A stretch of 64,000 nucleotides of DNA from contig NC_092035.1 in NCBI RefSeq assembly GCF_042242105.1, positions 5,662,977 through 5,726,976 on the forward strand, given 5' to 3'. The translations under genes were made by a program, and so were the position numbers. This document shows, piece after piece, positions 13,949 to 24,420 of the stretch; positions within the stretch are counted from its first letter, which is position 1, and every line of letters starts with the position of its first letter. Source of the DNA: Pempheris klunzingeri. Lineage: Eukaryota; Chordata; Actinopteri; Acropomatiformes; Pempheridae. The notes under the pieces are model-generated. The model had not been told where the DNA came from and made no database searches. It saw only the letters and a program-made list of their open reading frames with translations.

Positions 13949-16900
13949 TTTTTATAAATCCACTTTTTGTTTCATGAAAATACTTACGTATGGGATATCA
14001 CCTGGTTCCCCTTTCTGTCCCTAAAAAGGAAACATCAACAAGTTGTTTTAATTGAAGGGAAACAGTAGTTTTTTATATTTGTTTTGAATGTCAATCTATT
14101 TAAGAATGAATCATGACTTACCTTGAAGCCCATAATTTCTTGGGGAAAACAAGAAAAAAATGCTGTTAATTACATTTCTACTTCAACTTAATCTTCCTGA
14201 AGCGAAATAATTCATGCAAATTTGTAGTTTTCTACGTCTCTTGTGGTTCAGTGATGTGAAAGTGAACCACAAGCTTTGCTGTTTGTCTCAGAGGCTAAAA
14301 ACAAGCATCTGTCATGTGTGCACAGCGTCTAAAGGCCAGTTTGGTAACAATGGAGGACTTCTTTGGTGGATAAAACCTTGAACAGAGTCTTTCTGGTTTG
14401 TCTGCTAGTTTAGTTTTCAGGTTTTATTATTCATAACTTCTTTTAGTCTGTAACTCTTTATAGACATGCTTTTATTGTCTATTAATGCAATTTAATGTTT
14501 CTGTGTCTGGTTTTTATTGTGTTTTATGTTAAGCACTTTGAATCACCTTGTGTCTGAAAGGTGCAACATAAATAAATGAGCCTTGCTTTGCCTAAAGACC
14601 TAAGATGTAAGACACTGAGAACACGAACAGACACTAAAAACAAAGATCAGTATCCGAACATGAGCGACTCCATTTATGGCCTGAACAAACTTAATATCAT
14701 CTTAATAACAATATCATTTTTCTTATCAGTATTGTAATACAAGTCAGATTATTGGCACAGGTTACTGATGTAATGACAAATTCATGCTATCTATCTAAAA
14801 TCAAACTGGATTAAGCTCATATACCGGACCAGACAGGCAAAACCCTACTGAACATAGAAGTTACTATAATAACTGTGGGATAATGGGCAGATTCATCTCA
14901 CCTATGGTCCTGCCGGCACTGGCAAAGGTGTCACACACGGGGCAGCACTCTCCTTCAGGTGTGACGACCTTCTCGCAGTTTGACAGCAGCTCACACTGCA
15001 CCTCATCGCAGATGGCGACGCCGTTGTCGCAGACACACACACGACAAGGCTCTGGTTTCCAGATGCCGTTGTGCTGGTAGACCACTTCATCGACCGTGCA
15101 GCTTTCCCCTTTCTGCTCATCCGCAGCTGTAACAGAGGGACAGAAACAGGTGGGGGATTTCAAAAGGACCCCACACCAAGCCCTCAACAATATGACAGGA
15201 TTGACACAACATTTACCTGTTGTGTTGAGAGTTGATGTTGAAGCTGAACTCAAGCACGTAGGGCAACACTCGCCATCAGGGGTCACACTTTTCTGACAGT
15301 CGCCGAGGTCCTCGCAAACCACGTCTTCACACACAGCCGTCCCCATATCGCACACACAGATCCGGCACGGCTCTGGGTTCCATATGTCATTGTTGCCGTA
15401 GACTTTGCCATTTTCTGTGCAGGTGTCTTCGCCAAACAGAAGTGCAGACAAATTATTAGAAGTATGGCGGTTTTGAATTGTTGTGCAATAAGTGAATGTT
15501 GGCAATATGACTTCAATTTATGCTTCTTTGCTTTCTTGCCGAGAGTTATGAGAAGACTCATCCAACTCTTGGCAAAAAAAAAAGGCGTGTAAGCATATTT
15601 CTCATAGCATACTCTAACATGCTGAACTCTTCATGCCCACAATATTTCTAAAAGGACACAGTCCTCCTGTTTTTTAAAGCCCCTATGTGCATTTTTTTTA
15701 TTTTAGCATCCTCCAAATTATAACATGCATCACTGTCTTTCTTTACAAATCTTAAAATCAGCATAGAGGCTTTAAACAGTGCTTCTTTTAACAAGAAACA
15801 ATTTGTTTCCATACATAAAGCAACTCACAATAAAAGCAATAAATGTGGCAATGACCATCATCAGAAGTGCATGAAAAGTGCAATACACGACATGACATTG
15901 AACATGGCGAGGGAGGTCGCAGTTTCCCAGAGGAATACACCTCATTTGTTAAATAAGCTACTTACTCAACATCCTTTTGTGCGGCAGTTAAATTGGCAGC
16001 AGCCCTTGCCAGCATTCATTATTGTCCATTATTATTAATACTGACGTGGCTGTCAATGTGAAGTTAATGCTAAATTGCAAATGGCATTGCTAGCAATGTT
16101 TTTGCTGCACAAAAGTTGTTTGAGAAGTGATCTTATGGCAAAAAGTCAATGTATTCCTGATGCAAACCGACAGTACAGTCAAAGGGAAACTCTGAACGCA
16201 ATATTGAAGAATTGAAAAGAACATTTCTAGGTCGTGTGCACAGGAGCCTGAAGAGGAGGGCTTCAGGCTGGGAGAGATGACAAAGAGCACCAGCAGTCCT
16301 GACACAGATGGGAAGAATGTCTGACTGCACAACACAAACACTGCGAGAAAATAGCCTGGATGCATCCACAGACAATCATTTTGTAGTCAAATGTGCAGCT
16401 TACATTCCAGTTTACCAGTTTTAGTGTCTGTGTTAGCCACCAAGCACACGGGGCAGCACTCGCCCTCTGGGATCTCTGTGGTCTTGCAGTCACCTACATC
16501 CTCACACACCACGTCCTCACAAAACACCGTCCCCATATCACATATACAGACTCGACATGGCTCTGGGTTCCATATCTGATTGTTGGAGTAGACTTTGCCA
16601 TCCTCTGTGCAGGAATCTTTGTGAAAAACAACAGCAACTGACATCAGTATCATCAGTAGTCCGTTTGTCCGAGATGTAAGCATGGCAGGGATTTAATGCA
16701 TGTACACTCATGAACTGATAGCGGTCTCTCAGCCTCAAAATGCCAGGAATACACAAATGTGCTGTAGTTTGTTTTCTTTGTTTGTGTCCCTTTTAGTCTC
16801 TCCTTGTGGTAAAACCCCAAAAAGGTGAGGCATTACTAATCACTTAACCCATTTTTAGGCTTACATGCAATGCACATCTAAACTTCTTCAGACTACATAT

Positions 16901-19900
16901 ATATTGCAAACCTGGCTTAGTTTCTCTTTGCACCACTGAAACATTGACACAAATTGTGTTAACTGGGCATAATGGTGGCTAAATTATAACACATGGTGCC
17001 TTTGGGGAGTCTCATAAGTCTTGTTCATAATTCTAAGATCTGGCTGATGACTTTTTAATCTTATATTGATGCATTTTCTGAACAAATGTGAAAGGAATTT
17101 GTGAGTAGAAGTAACTGCACAATTCCCAGTGGTTATTCAGTACATGATTTCAATGAAAGCAACTTAAAATACGTGCAAAAGGCACTTGGAGCAATGATAG
17201 AACACTAGATGCAAAGAAATGTAAGAGACAAGAGTAGAAAATTAATGGGATGAAACACAAAAATGATGAATGAATGAATGAATGATGAAAAATGACTTTG
17301 ACTTTGGGGCGTTGAATAGTTTTAACAATGAGAAGACATACAGTAGGAAGGGATTTGAAAAAGTTAAGAACATTTATCCCCAAATGAGACGAGAGGCGTC
17401 AAGAGGAGAAGATGTAAAACTCTCCTCTATTTTTAAGTCACATAAATACACCCAGGTAGGTTTGTAAATGTGGATGTTTATGGAACACACAGACCCACAT
17501 TTAAATCTGCTCTGCCAAATATCAGGTTCAAAATCATGGTTCTTAAATATTTATTACCAGTTTTATTGTCCGTGCTAGGAGGCTGTGGTGCTGCAGTCGA
17601 GCACACAGGGCAGCACTCGCCCTCTGGGGCCTCGGCTGTTTGGCAGTCCCCTAGCTCCTCACACACCACTTCCTCACACACCACAGTCCCCGTGTCGCAC
17701 ACACAGATCCAACACGGCTCTGGGCTCCACATCTGATTGTGGGTGTAGGTCATCCCATTGCCTTTGCAGGTATCTTCATGAAACAGAACAGCATCAGTAT
17801 TACCGCTGATTCCCCTTCTGTTGGTAGTAAAGGTGCAGTCTGTACATCATTATGGGGTTTTCAATTGTAAGGCCTACTATACTTTCCTCTTTTCTCATGA
17901 TACTAAATGGAGTGTCTATGATAGCTGGACTATTTTAACGCCTGTTCCACTGGAGCTAATCCAGACTTCTCCAGAGGTTTAAACCAAGAGAAAACAATCA
18001 TGATTCTTGTGGTCCTATGATTGTTCAGAAAACCCGTAAACACAATAAGGTTTCTGGTTTCCTCAGCTTTGGGCTGTGAAGCCAAGCACATGAACCGCAG
18101 AGGACTGACAGTCTATGGCACTCATGAGTCAACACTGGACCGGTGGCACCTTCGCTTGGCCTCGCTGGGACCACAGAGCGTAGCACCAAGTGTTTCCCTC
18201 TATAGCAGCTTTTTAAGGACATGCTGTTCACTTTTACAAACTTGTAGGCAGAGCTCTGGTCTTTCAGGTCAGGTTAACCTCACGGACAAAAGAACCACAT
18301 TTTTCCAGTGCGCAGGGTCGTTAAAGCTGCAGCAGGCAACATTATGTCATGATGATTTAGGTTGAAATAACTTTCATTGCATCTGATCAACAATATTTAA
18401 CTGAAGCATTCCTTTACAAAATGCTCTTTGACTCTTGTTTCACTAATGATTAAAGGACATTAACCACAGATGTGATTTCTGCCTCCAGAGGAACTTAGAT
18501 TCTAAGTAAACACCAGTGCAGCCACACAGGTGTTTACTGGCTGATTACATATACATTTCACCAAACTGTATTTGCTAATAGGGTGCTAGTTGAGCCAGCT
18601 GGGATCGGCTCCCGCTCAATTTCAGTTTGGCACATAAAACTCCACATGTGCCAGCAGCATCCCAGATAACACGTCACATGTCTCTGCCAACACACCGAAC
18701 CTGAATCTCCGCTGCACCTGCTGCTGTTTATTTGTTTATTAACTTCCCCTGTACAACAAAGCCAGAGGAGTGCAGACCATCTCTGGGTCGGACTCAGGTT
18801 TTCCGGTGCCACAAAGCTGACTGACTTTTAACTGGGGTAGATCACCATGGTAACCAGGGCAGATCTCCCTGGTAACCTTCAGAGGACAGGCTCTGGCAAC
18901 AAATCCTGCCAACAGCTCGACTGCTGACCAATCAGATCACAGGGAAAACTGAGTCACCGTTGCTGCAGCATCCTGACAGGGACAAAGGAGTTTACAATAA
19001 AGTGAGAAATAATAAAGAGTAACGAATATTATCCTGCTCAAAGCTTTCCATGTGTTCACTTCAGATTCTAATAAACGGAGGAGTAGTTTAGGAATAGTTG
19101 TGATCGTTGCAAATAAAAACTATAAAGTTTGTAGTCGTAATCCAACTACATCCACAAAAGTACCCACTCTCTGTAATGTGTGGGTGTTGTTTCTAGTGCT
19201 TATGCAGCTCTTGTTCTACTCTAGCTGTCTGATTATTGCTCAAATGTGGGGTTCCCTGAAAGTCTCTAGTCTGGTAAATGTCAGAAAGCCCCATAATGAT
19301 GTTACACACCCAACTGGCAGGAAACTGAAGGTTTTGAGTGTAACCAGCATCCCCTGCAGGAGGGAACGAAGGCACAACAGCAGTCATTTCCATTTACCTG
19401 CTTCAGTGTCTGTACCGAGAGTCGGCGCTGCGGTGGAGCACACGGGGCAACACTCGCCCGCTGGAGTCACAGCCGTCTGGCAGTCACTCAGCTCCTCACA
19501 CACCTCGTCCTCACACACTACAGTCCCCATGTCACACACACAGATTCGACATGTCTCTGGGCTCCATATCTGATTGTTGGAGTAGACTTTTCCATTTTCT
19601 GCACAGCTGCCTGAGTCAAGCAGAGCGGCAATGAGCATCTGGGCCAGATGTGCATGTGAATGGTGTGCTTGCACCTCTGCAGAGGTCATAAAACATTTTC
19701 TGTGAGCAGGACACATTCATGGGTTGAGTAGAGTAAATCAAAAAGAGCAAATAAATAAAACGTGTTTTAGGTTTTTTTTATTTCTGATATGTTTAGAATA
19801 TACTTTGAATCTGAGGTTCAGCACATTAAAATAAGAACTCTTATTTCCAACCAGGTTTTAAGAGCAGACTTCTAACTGTACTTCCCATCATTGGCCACTA

Positions 19901-22900
19901 GGCCGCGCTCTTTACCAAGCAATGCAGCAGAAACAGCTGGCTTTCATGCATGAACTGATTCATCCATGTTGGTGTGACACACATTAAACATGCACACAAC
20001 CAGCTATTGTAGATCTTTCTGAGATTTTGATTTTCCCATCTCTTGATGGTGGTGGCTGGATCAGAGTTAATCCAAGCAACAAGACCCACCTCCAACATGG
20101 GCCTCTGCTGCACCACGGGGCAAGAGGACGCCCCAGATGGGACTCCAACCCGCAATCCCTACTTTAGGAGGCCAGTGCCTTATCCATTAGGCCACTGGGG
20201 CTACATTGTGGGAAAAAGTTTCATTATATAATATCAGCTTTATGAGCTAAAAACATCTCTAGAGGTATTTTTGCAGAGACTTTATATCATAAGCAGTATT
20301 TTTAGCCAAATATACATAAAGCATTCAGAGTAAAAGTCTCCAAATGGCCCATGTGAGTGTTATTAGTTATTATCCCATGCACTGTTACTGTCTGTAAAAT
20401 CTTCCTCTGTAAAGTAACTGTGGACTATCGCTGTCAGGTAAATGTGCAGGGGTGAAAAGTACAACATTTCCCTTTAAACTGTAGTGAAGTGGAACAAACA
20501 CCTCCAAATTTATTCAACCTGTGATAACTGACGTGTGAATGAAGTGACTGTCAAAGTCATTATGCTTTACTCTTCACAGACTTAAAATTAAAAAGTCATA
20601 ATTCATACTGAAGGCCAATAAACACACTGTAAAGGGAAATTCCACAGATTCTGCACATCAGCGTCAGTTTACAGGAGAAATGAATCAGTTTCATAATGTC
20701 GTCTGTGGCCCTAGAGGGCAAAAACAAACATTTCTTTCAACAAAAAGCCACAATTAAATTGGGGGAACGGGCTTTGAAAGATGTTGCATTATGGGAAGTG
20801 TAGTATCCAAGATTTTGGAACGAAATTATATCTGAGCTGCTCTTTTAATTTGACCTTTTGTCTTGATCTGTCTCTCACAGGTTATTTATTTTACTTAATG
20901 CTTATTCTATAGGGTGTATATAGCATGAACCAATAGCCCCTACCATGATAGTCTGTAATGCCTTTAAAATACATAAGTGAACAAGAAAATACTTGCAAAA
21001 CAGTGCAAAACAAAAAGAAAGAGAAACCAGAATGAGAAACATATCTTGTATAAATGTGCCTTCAGGGGAAGACTGAGAGCTCACTGATTTATATGGAAAA
21101 GCACAAATGTGGCTCCTCGCGTGTCAATTTTAGAATTAAATGTCTTCAAGCATTAAGAGACACTTTCAGGCACATTTGCCTCTTAGCTACACTTGAGCAA
21201 GGCACTTCAATGAGCCAGAGACTAGACTGTGGTTGAGCCTGACAGCTCCTGGCTGTAAATGTGTCTGTATGCCAGTATGTAATCATCTAAAACAAGATGA
21301 GGAATAGTTTTCATGTTAGCACACATGGTACACAAAATCATCTGCAGTCATGTAATTAAGAGGAATGCCTAAAATTCAAGTAAAAATACCCTGTTTATGT
21401 TTTTTTGTACAAATGCAAACAAAAAAAGGATAAAGTGAAGGAAAATAAGATTTTGACACTCAATCTATCAATGGGTTTGTTCTAAAATAATACATTTAAT
21501 AAGCCAAGTGCAAAAATGCACCAAAGGTGTCAGAGAATTAGAAAAAGAAAAGAAAAAGAAAATTGAAAAAAAGTGAATAAAAGAATTGTTTACACAAAAA
21601 AAGAGACATTTTCTCAGCTTATAAAATAAAAATACATTCAGAATGGGATCAAGGATTAAGATGAACCCTCTTGTGTCAATCAGTCTTTAAAAAAAAGAAA
21701 CAAAACTATCTGGAAAAAGTGCCAAACTCTTAGAAAAAGTAGAAAACATAATAGCCACCTGCTGTGAGCTGTGAGAGCATATTTTAATCCAGGCAGTTTA
21801 GTGACATCCTACGTACTAATTATGTGGTGGAGCCTCTCCCCGCCAGCGAGGCTGGTTTTCTAAAGCAGGAGTTATTTCAGGGGAAACCGCAGTGGCTGTA
21901 TTATACGTTGTGCTTGGGGAGAGCTTGTGGTTCGCCTTTATTTGGGAGAGCAGAGAGGTGCCACACCCGGAGATCCCTCCTGCTACGAGACCTGCTGCAC
22001 CCTGAGCAGCAGCATGAAGGCTGCAGCACGCCGCTGAGCTGGAGGCCAATTCTGCAGGTTGTTTTCAGCATTTTTCCAGCATTTGGTGGTTTTCTAGCCT
22101 GCTGCAACTGCCTTGTTGGAAAATTGAACCTTTTATTAATGTAAAATTCATTTTTTGATGACTTTTTGCAGCATGTTCAGAAAAGTTGAAACTTACATAC
22201 TATATTTTTTTGTCATTTGAATGTGATTAGGGCTCTGATATCCAGCCTGAGAGCAATTATCATGGCTAACTGTGGGCTTCGTTTAGCTCCCTGACCTAAA
22301 CATCCTCATCTGCAGTACACAATATTCAGCCCACATGCACTCTAACTTAGGTCAGTTACAACACGGGGGTTGGGACTTCAAGGGGTCCTACGATAAACCA
22401 GATGGGTCACATGAGGATTTAATATGAGGGAAATTTGGTTGAGCAGGTAACTAAGACAGTCACAAACCAATTATAGAGAAATGTCGTGAAAAAAAGCTGA
22501 AATTAAAGGTTTTTCCTTGTAAAATACTTGATTCTCACCTCCCCAGGCCTCAATCTTTCAAATTAAACTATTTAAGAAGGGACATACATTCATTTACACA
22601 TCTTTACTTTTATAATATCCAAAGACCAATAAGGCTCACAGAAACCATTAGTTTAAAGGGTCACAATTAAAAAGCCTCACCTTCCTTAAAACCAGTAAAA
22701 ACTGTATAAACTTCGGCCTGCTGATGTTGGTTTAAAGCCTCTCTCCATTTTTCCCACTCAAACAAACACACACAAGCCAGGAGCAGCACACTAAAATCTT
22801 AAACTAACTCAAAACTAAAGTACTTTATTTTTTTATGTATATTTTTGTAATATGTAAAAAGAATAAAGAGCCAAACTGCAGTGATACACCTGTGAGTGCA

Positions 22901-24201
22901 TAACTGGAGAAAATGCCTTTGCTAAACTAAACTCAAATTCAGTCCCAAGAACAGCTTCTGCACATGTGACGACCTTTGAGAATAAACTCAGATGTAGCTG
23001 GTCGTCTTAAAGTCTTTCTTCTCTTGCAGCCTCAGTGGAGGTGAACTTGGATGGCGAGGCGTATTTCATATCCAGCATCCTTTCACTCTGGGTGTGTCTT
23101 GTCTGCCTCTGGCCCGAAGTCTGACCAAAATTAGTGGCCTGCTTTTGTCCATCCCATCCCGAGGCCACATCATTATAGCCGTGGCTCTCGAAACCCCGTC
23201 ATTCAGGCTCGACCTCGCACTGAAATAGCCCAGCCAGCCCCGAGCGTGCTTTAGTTTGCACTGCAGCCTGTAGGGGGGAAGATATTTTTGACCCAGGATC
23301 ACATCCACTGGGACGTTTTATTTTAGCTTTGCCACATCTCCATCTTTAAGTTTGAGAGCTTTTGTCTCAGTCAGTGTACTCAGTGTTCAGGCATCAATGT
23401 CACTTTCCTTTATCACTTTCTCCGTCTCTAATTAATTCCTGAAAAATGTGCAGCTCTCTCCAGATACTTTGTGTCAAGAACGTTCGCCTAATCACCACTT
23501 AGCGGCTTCACGGACAAGAAAATGGTGTCTCATTAGGGCAAAATCAGCCTCCCTGGTCCAGGTTGTGGGTGTGATTTTAACCTTTAGTTTCCAAACCACA
23601 AGGCCAGTGTGGTCCGCTTGCTGGGAGGCAGAGCAGCCCAGTTTAACTTCTAAACTAAACATGACGCAGGAAGTCTGCAAGAGATGAGAAACTTCCCGAA
23701 CCACTTTCTACATTTTGAAAAACAGAACTGTAAAACATGTCACTTTCATAAAAAAAGCACAGAAGAAAACCCAGTCATAAATCATTAGAAGGCAGCACAG
23801 AGTTATCCATAAAACAAATGTGAAAACATGATGTAGCCCTGAAAATAAGCCCAGGTAGGTGGGTTAGACAAAAATAACTTTTTATAAAGTTCAGATATTA
23901 GCATGGGACAGATGTCTTTTCAGCACAAAACCCAACAGAAGCAGGAGAACATCTTGTCTTCATATCATCAATCCAAAGCATTTTTATGCCCCTTTTGTTT
24001 TCCTTTTTTGCATGAACCTGTCAGTAACTGAGCCTTTGCAGGTATCAACATAGAAAACCAATCAGTGGGCAGAAGAAACAGTCATATTTGGGGCGGCAGT
24101 GACTCACCTTTCTTGGTATTTTCTTGGCAGGTCACGGCGATCACCTGAGCCAAGGTGATGACCAGGCAGACAGTAATCCTAGAGAGCAGCGAGGGGCCCA
24201 T
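1332..24201 (-). CDS. col5a2: Fibrillar procollagen alpha-2(V)-like chain, complete, about 58 exons
   Basis: Clade A fibrillar procollagen, an extracellular matrix chain that assembles with alpha-1(V) to set collagen fibril diameter. From the 5' end: signal peptide exon (24108-24201), five VWC exons (14902-19610), minor helix exons (about 13000-14138), N-telopeptide exon (12842-12913), about 44 Gly-X-Y exons of 45, 54, 99, 108 or 162 nt, a telopeptide/C-propeptide junction exon (2226-2583) and three C-propeptide exons (1944-2134, 1565-1807, 1332-1478 with TAA at 1332-1334). Phases agree at every junction I checked. Alpha-2(V) identity rests on the C-propeptide reading DPNQGS where homotrimeric chains have DPNQGC, on GETCISANP, on the N-telopeptide QMAG..EKSGL, and on helix stretches such as LKGGRGTQG. 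The VWC expansion makes it an estimated 280 residues longer than the usual roughly 1,500. Teleosts may have a and b copies; which one this is cannot be told here. Confidence 0.86.
3196..12728 (-). other. col5a2: col5a2 major triple-helix exon block
   Basis: About 43 short exons, each starting with a Gly codon and ending with a full Gly-X-Y triplet, most of them 54 or 108 nt, others 45, 99 or 162 nt (for example 108 nt at 3196-3303, 162 nt near 5031-5192, 45 nt near 12684-12728). This exon architecture is diagnostic of fibrillar collagens. On the plus strand they show as runs rich in cctgg/ggtcc bounded by ac on the left and ctg on the right. I saw no frameshift or internal stop. Introns between them are mostly 80-600 bp; the longer ones (about 2584-3195, 10917-11487, 11901-12296, 13353-13816) hold nothing I recognise. 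Confidence 0.85.
12842..14138 (-). other. col5a2: col5a2 minor helix and N-telopeptide exons
   Basis: Exons at about 14122-14138 (17 nt), 13987-14019, 13817-13850, 13299-13352, 13002-13090 and 12842-12913. They encode IMGFK, then [11 protein letters not shown], a short Gly-X-Y minor helix and the N-telopeptide [19 protein letters not shown]. The telopeptide lysine in GEKSG is the usual cross-link position of this family. The 72-nt telopeptide exon and its flanking splice sites were read directly; the minor helix boundaries are approximate. Confidence 0.78.
13905..13946. repeat. (AT)n microsatellite
   Basis: An uninterrupted 42-bp alternating AT tract in a col5a2 minor-helix intron, about 55 bp upstream on the plus strand of the exon at 13817-13850. 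Likely length-polymorphic. Confidence 0.97.
14902..15126 (-). other. col5a2: col5a2 VWC module 5 exon, next to the minor helix
   Basis: 225 nt, phase 1 at both ends. It encodes [38 protein letters not shown] and ECCPVC. It differs from modules 1-4 in having CDNG and QCELLSNC, like the single VWC of mammalian alpha-2(V). It is therefore the best candidate for the ancestral module, with the other four added upstream. The next exon is a 17-nt piece at about 14122-14138 leading into the minor helix. Confidence 0.87.
15217..15426 (-). other. col5a2: col5a2 VWC module 4 exon
   Basis: 210 nt, phase 1 at both ends. It encodes [29 protein letters not shown] and ECCPTC, then a Ser/Thr-rich linker. It lies only 90 bp upstream of module 5 in the transcript, so the duplication left a very short intron here. 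Confidence 0.88.
15427..16415. other. Intron between VWC modules 3 and 4
   Basis: 989 bp with no recognisable gene or repeat. Mostly AT-rich and low in coding potential. Confidence 0.5.
16416..16616 (-). other. col5a2: col5a2 VWC module 3 exon
   Basis: 201 nt, phase 1 at both ends. It encodes [29 protein letters not shown] and ECCPVC with a short Thr/Lys linker. It is the shortest of the five VWC exons and has no disabling change. Confidence 0.88.
16617..17557. other. Intron between VWC modules 2 and 3
   Basis: 941 bp. Apart from a short GAAT tandem run at about 17268-17285, nothing recognisable. Confidence 0.5.
17558..17773 (-). other. col5a2: col5a2 VWC module 2 exon
   Basis: 216 nt, phase 1 at both ends, with a gtaata donor. 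It encodes [28 protein letters not shown] and ECCPVC, then a Pro/Ser/Thr-rich linker. All VWC cysteines are present. It pairs most closely with module 1. Confidence 0.88.
18841..18932. promoter_or_regulatory. Two spaced X-box-like (RFX) sites plus a CCAAT box in a col5a2 intron
   Basis: ATCACCATGGTAAC at 18841-18854 matches 11 of 12 defined positions of the RFX X-box (GTNRCC-N0-3-RGYAAC). ATCTCCCTGGTAAC at 18863-18876 matches 10 of 12. The sites repeat every 22 bp, about two helical turns. A good CCAAT box (GACCAATCAGA, core 18928-18932) lies about 50 bp away. RFX and NF-Y sites are known to cooperate at spaced positions. The cluster lies in the intron between VWC modules 1 and 2. It could be an enhancer or an internal promoter; both are inference. 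Confidence 0.4.
19398..19610 (-). other. col5a2: col5a2 VWC module 1 exon
   Basis: 213 nt, phase 1 at both ends. It encodes a von Willebrand factor C module with the usual pattern: [27 protein letters not shown] and ECCPVC near the end. A Ser/Thr/Ala-rich linker follows. It is first after the signal peptide. It closely resembles modules 2-4 and is less like module 5. Confidence 0.88.
20129..20201 (-). pseudogene. Decayed tRNA-Arg(CCT) copy
   Basis: 73 nt matching tRNA-Arg(CCT) from acceptor stem to discriminator, with anticodon loop CTCCTAA intact. The anticodon stem has two mismatches (CTGGC opposite AGTAG), the T-loop reads TTGGAGT instead of TTCGAGT, losing the invariant C56, and no T4 terminator follows on the minus strand. 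It is probably inactive. It lies in col5a2 intron 1 on the same strand as the gene. Confidence 0.75.
23594..23614. promoter_or_regulatory. Divergent RUNX-site pair
   Basis: AACCACA at 23594-23600 and its inverted partner TGTGGTC at 23608-23614, seven bases apart, in col5a2 intron 1. Both match the RUNX consensus on opposite strands. RUNX factors act in skeletal tissue, where collagen V is expressed, so a role is plausible but not shown. Confidence 0.3.
24108..24201 (-). other. col5a2: col5a2 exon 1: signal peptide
   Basis: The minus strand encodes a 31-residue start, MGPSLLSRI followed by a hydrophobic run ([13 protein letters not shown]) and TCQENTKK: a classic secretory signal. The exon ends in phase 1 at a consensus donor (AAAG|gtgag). 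Phase 1 is exactly what the next exon, the most 5' VWC module at 19398-19610, needs. It was chosen as the start because it is the only signal-peptide ORF upstream of the VWC exons and its phase fits. Intron 1, about 4.5 kb, is the longest of the gene. Confidence 0.85.
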
Positions 24202-24360
24202 GTCTGCATGCCAGACATGCAGCGTCCTCACACTGGACAGACAAGGGAGTCAGAGAAAGCCCAACCCCGAGCTACAGCATCCAGACTGAAAAATCCAAAT
24301 ATCCCTGAGAGGAACAGGCTCCTGGATGAGCGATTACTGCAACTGAAACAAGCTCACTCT

Positions 24361-24420
24361 TCACCCCCCCCAATACCTCCTCCTCCTCCTCCTCCTCCTC
24401 CTCCGCCTCCTCCTCCTCGC
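24361..24420. repeat. CTC/GGA triplet tract next to the col5a2 start
   Basis: A (CCTCCT)n homopyrimidine run, GGA-rich on the collagen coding strand, about 160-220 bp upstream of the col5a2 ATG at 24201. It probably lies in the 5' UTR or core promoter. Only a single G interrupts the purity. Such tracts are common in promoters and can vary in length. Confidence 0.85.

Larger units (their letters stand above)
14902..19610 (-). repeat. col5a2: Tandem array of five duplicated VWC exons
   Basis: Five in-frame VWC exons of 213, 216, 201, 210 and 225 nt lie in a row in 4.7 kb. Each is symmetric (phase 1-1), so any can be duplicated or skipped without breaking the frame. Modules 1-4 share the wording NGKVY(S/G)NN.IW and CD(M/T)GT.VCE and look like a later expansion; module 5 is the outlier. 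The introns between them (90, 989, 941 and 1,624 bp) show no obvious homology by eye. Confidence 0.85.
19611..24107. other. col5a2: col5a2 intron 1
   Basis: About 4.5 kb. It contains a decayed tRNA-Arg(CCT) copy (20129-20201), a ZNF143-like motif near 20786-20804 and a divergent RUNX pair (23594-23614). Three stretches have higher sequence complexity than their AT-rich surroundings (about 21824-22070, 23040-23310 and 23470-23690). First introns of collagen genes often hold enhancers; none of these stretches encodes a protein I can support. Confidence 0.5.

Noticed and set aside
21824-22144. 106-codon plus-strand frame in col5a2 intron 1
   Set aside because: No recognisable domain, no splice or promoter context; the opposite strand is equally open. 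Treated as non-coding.
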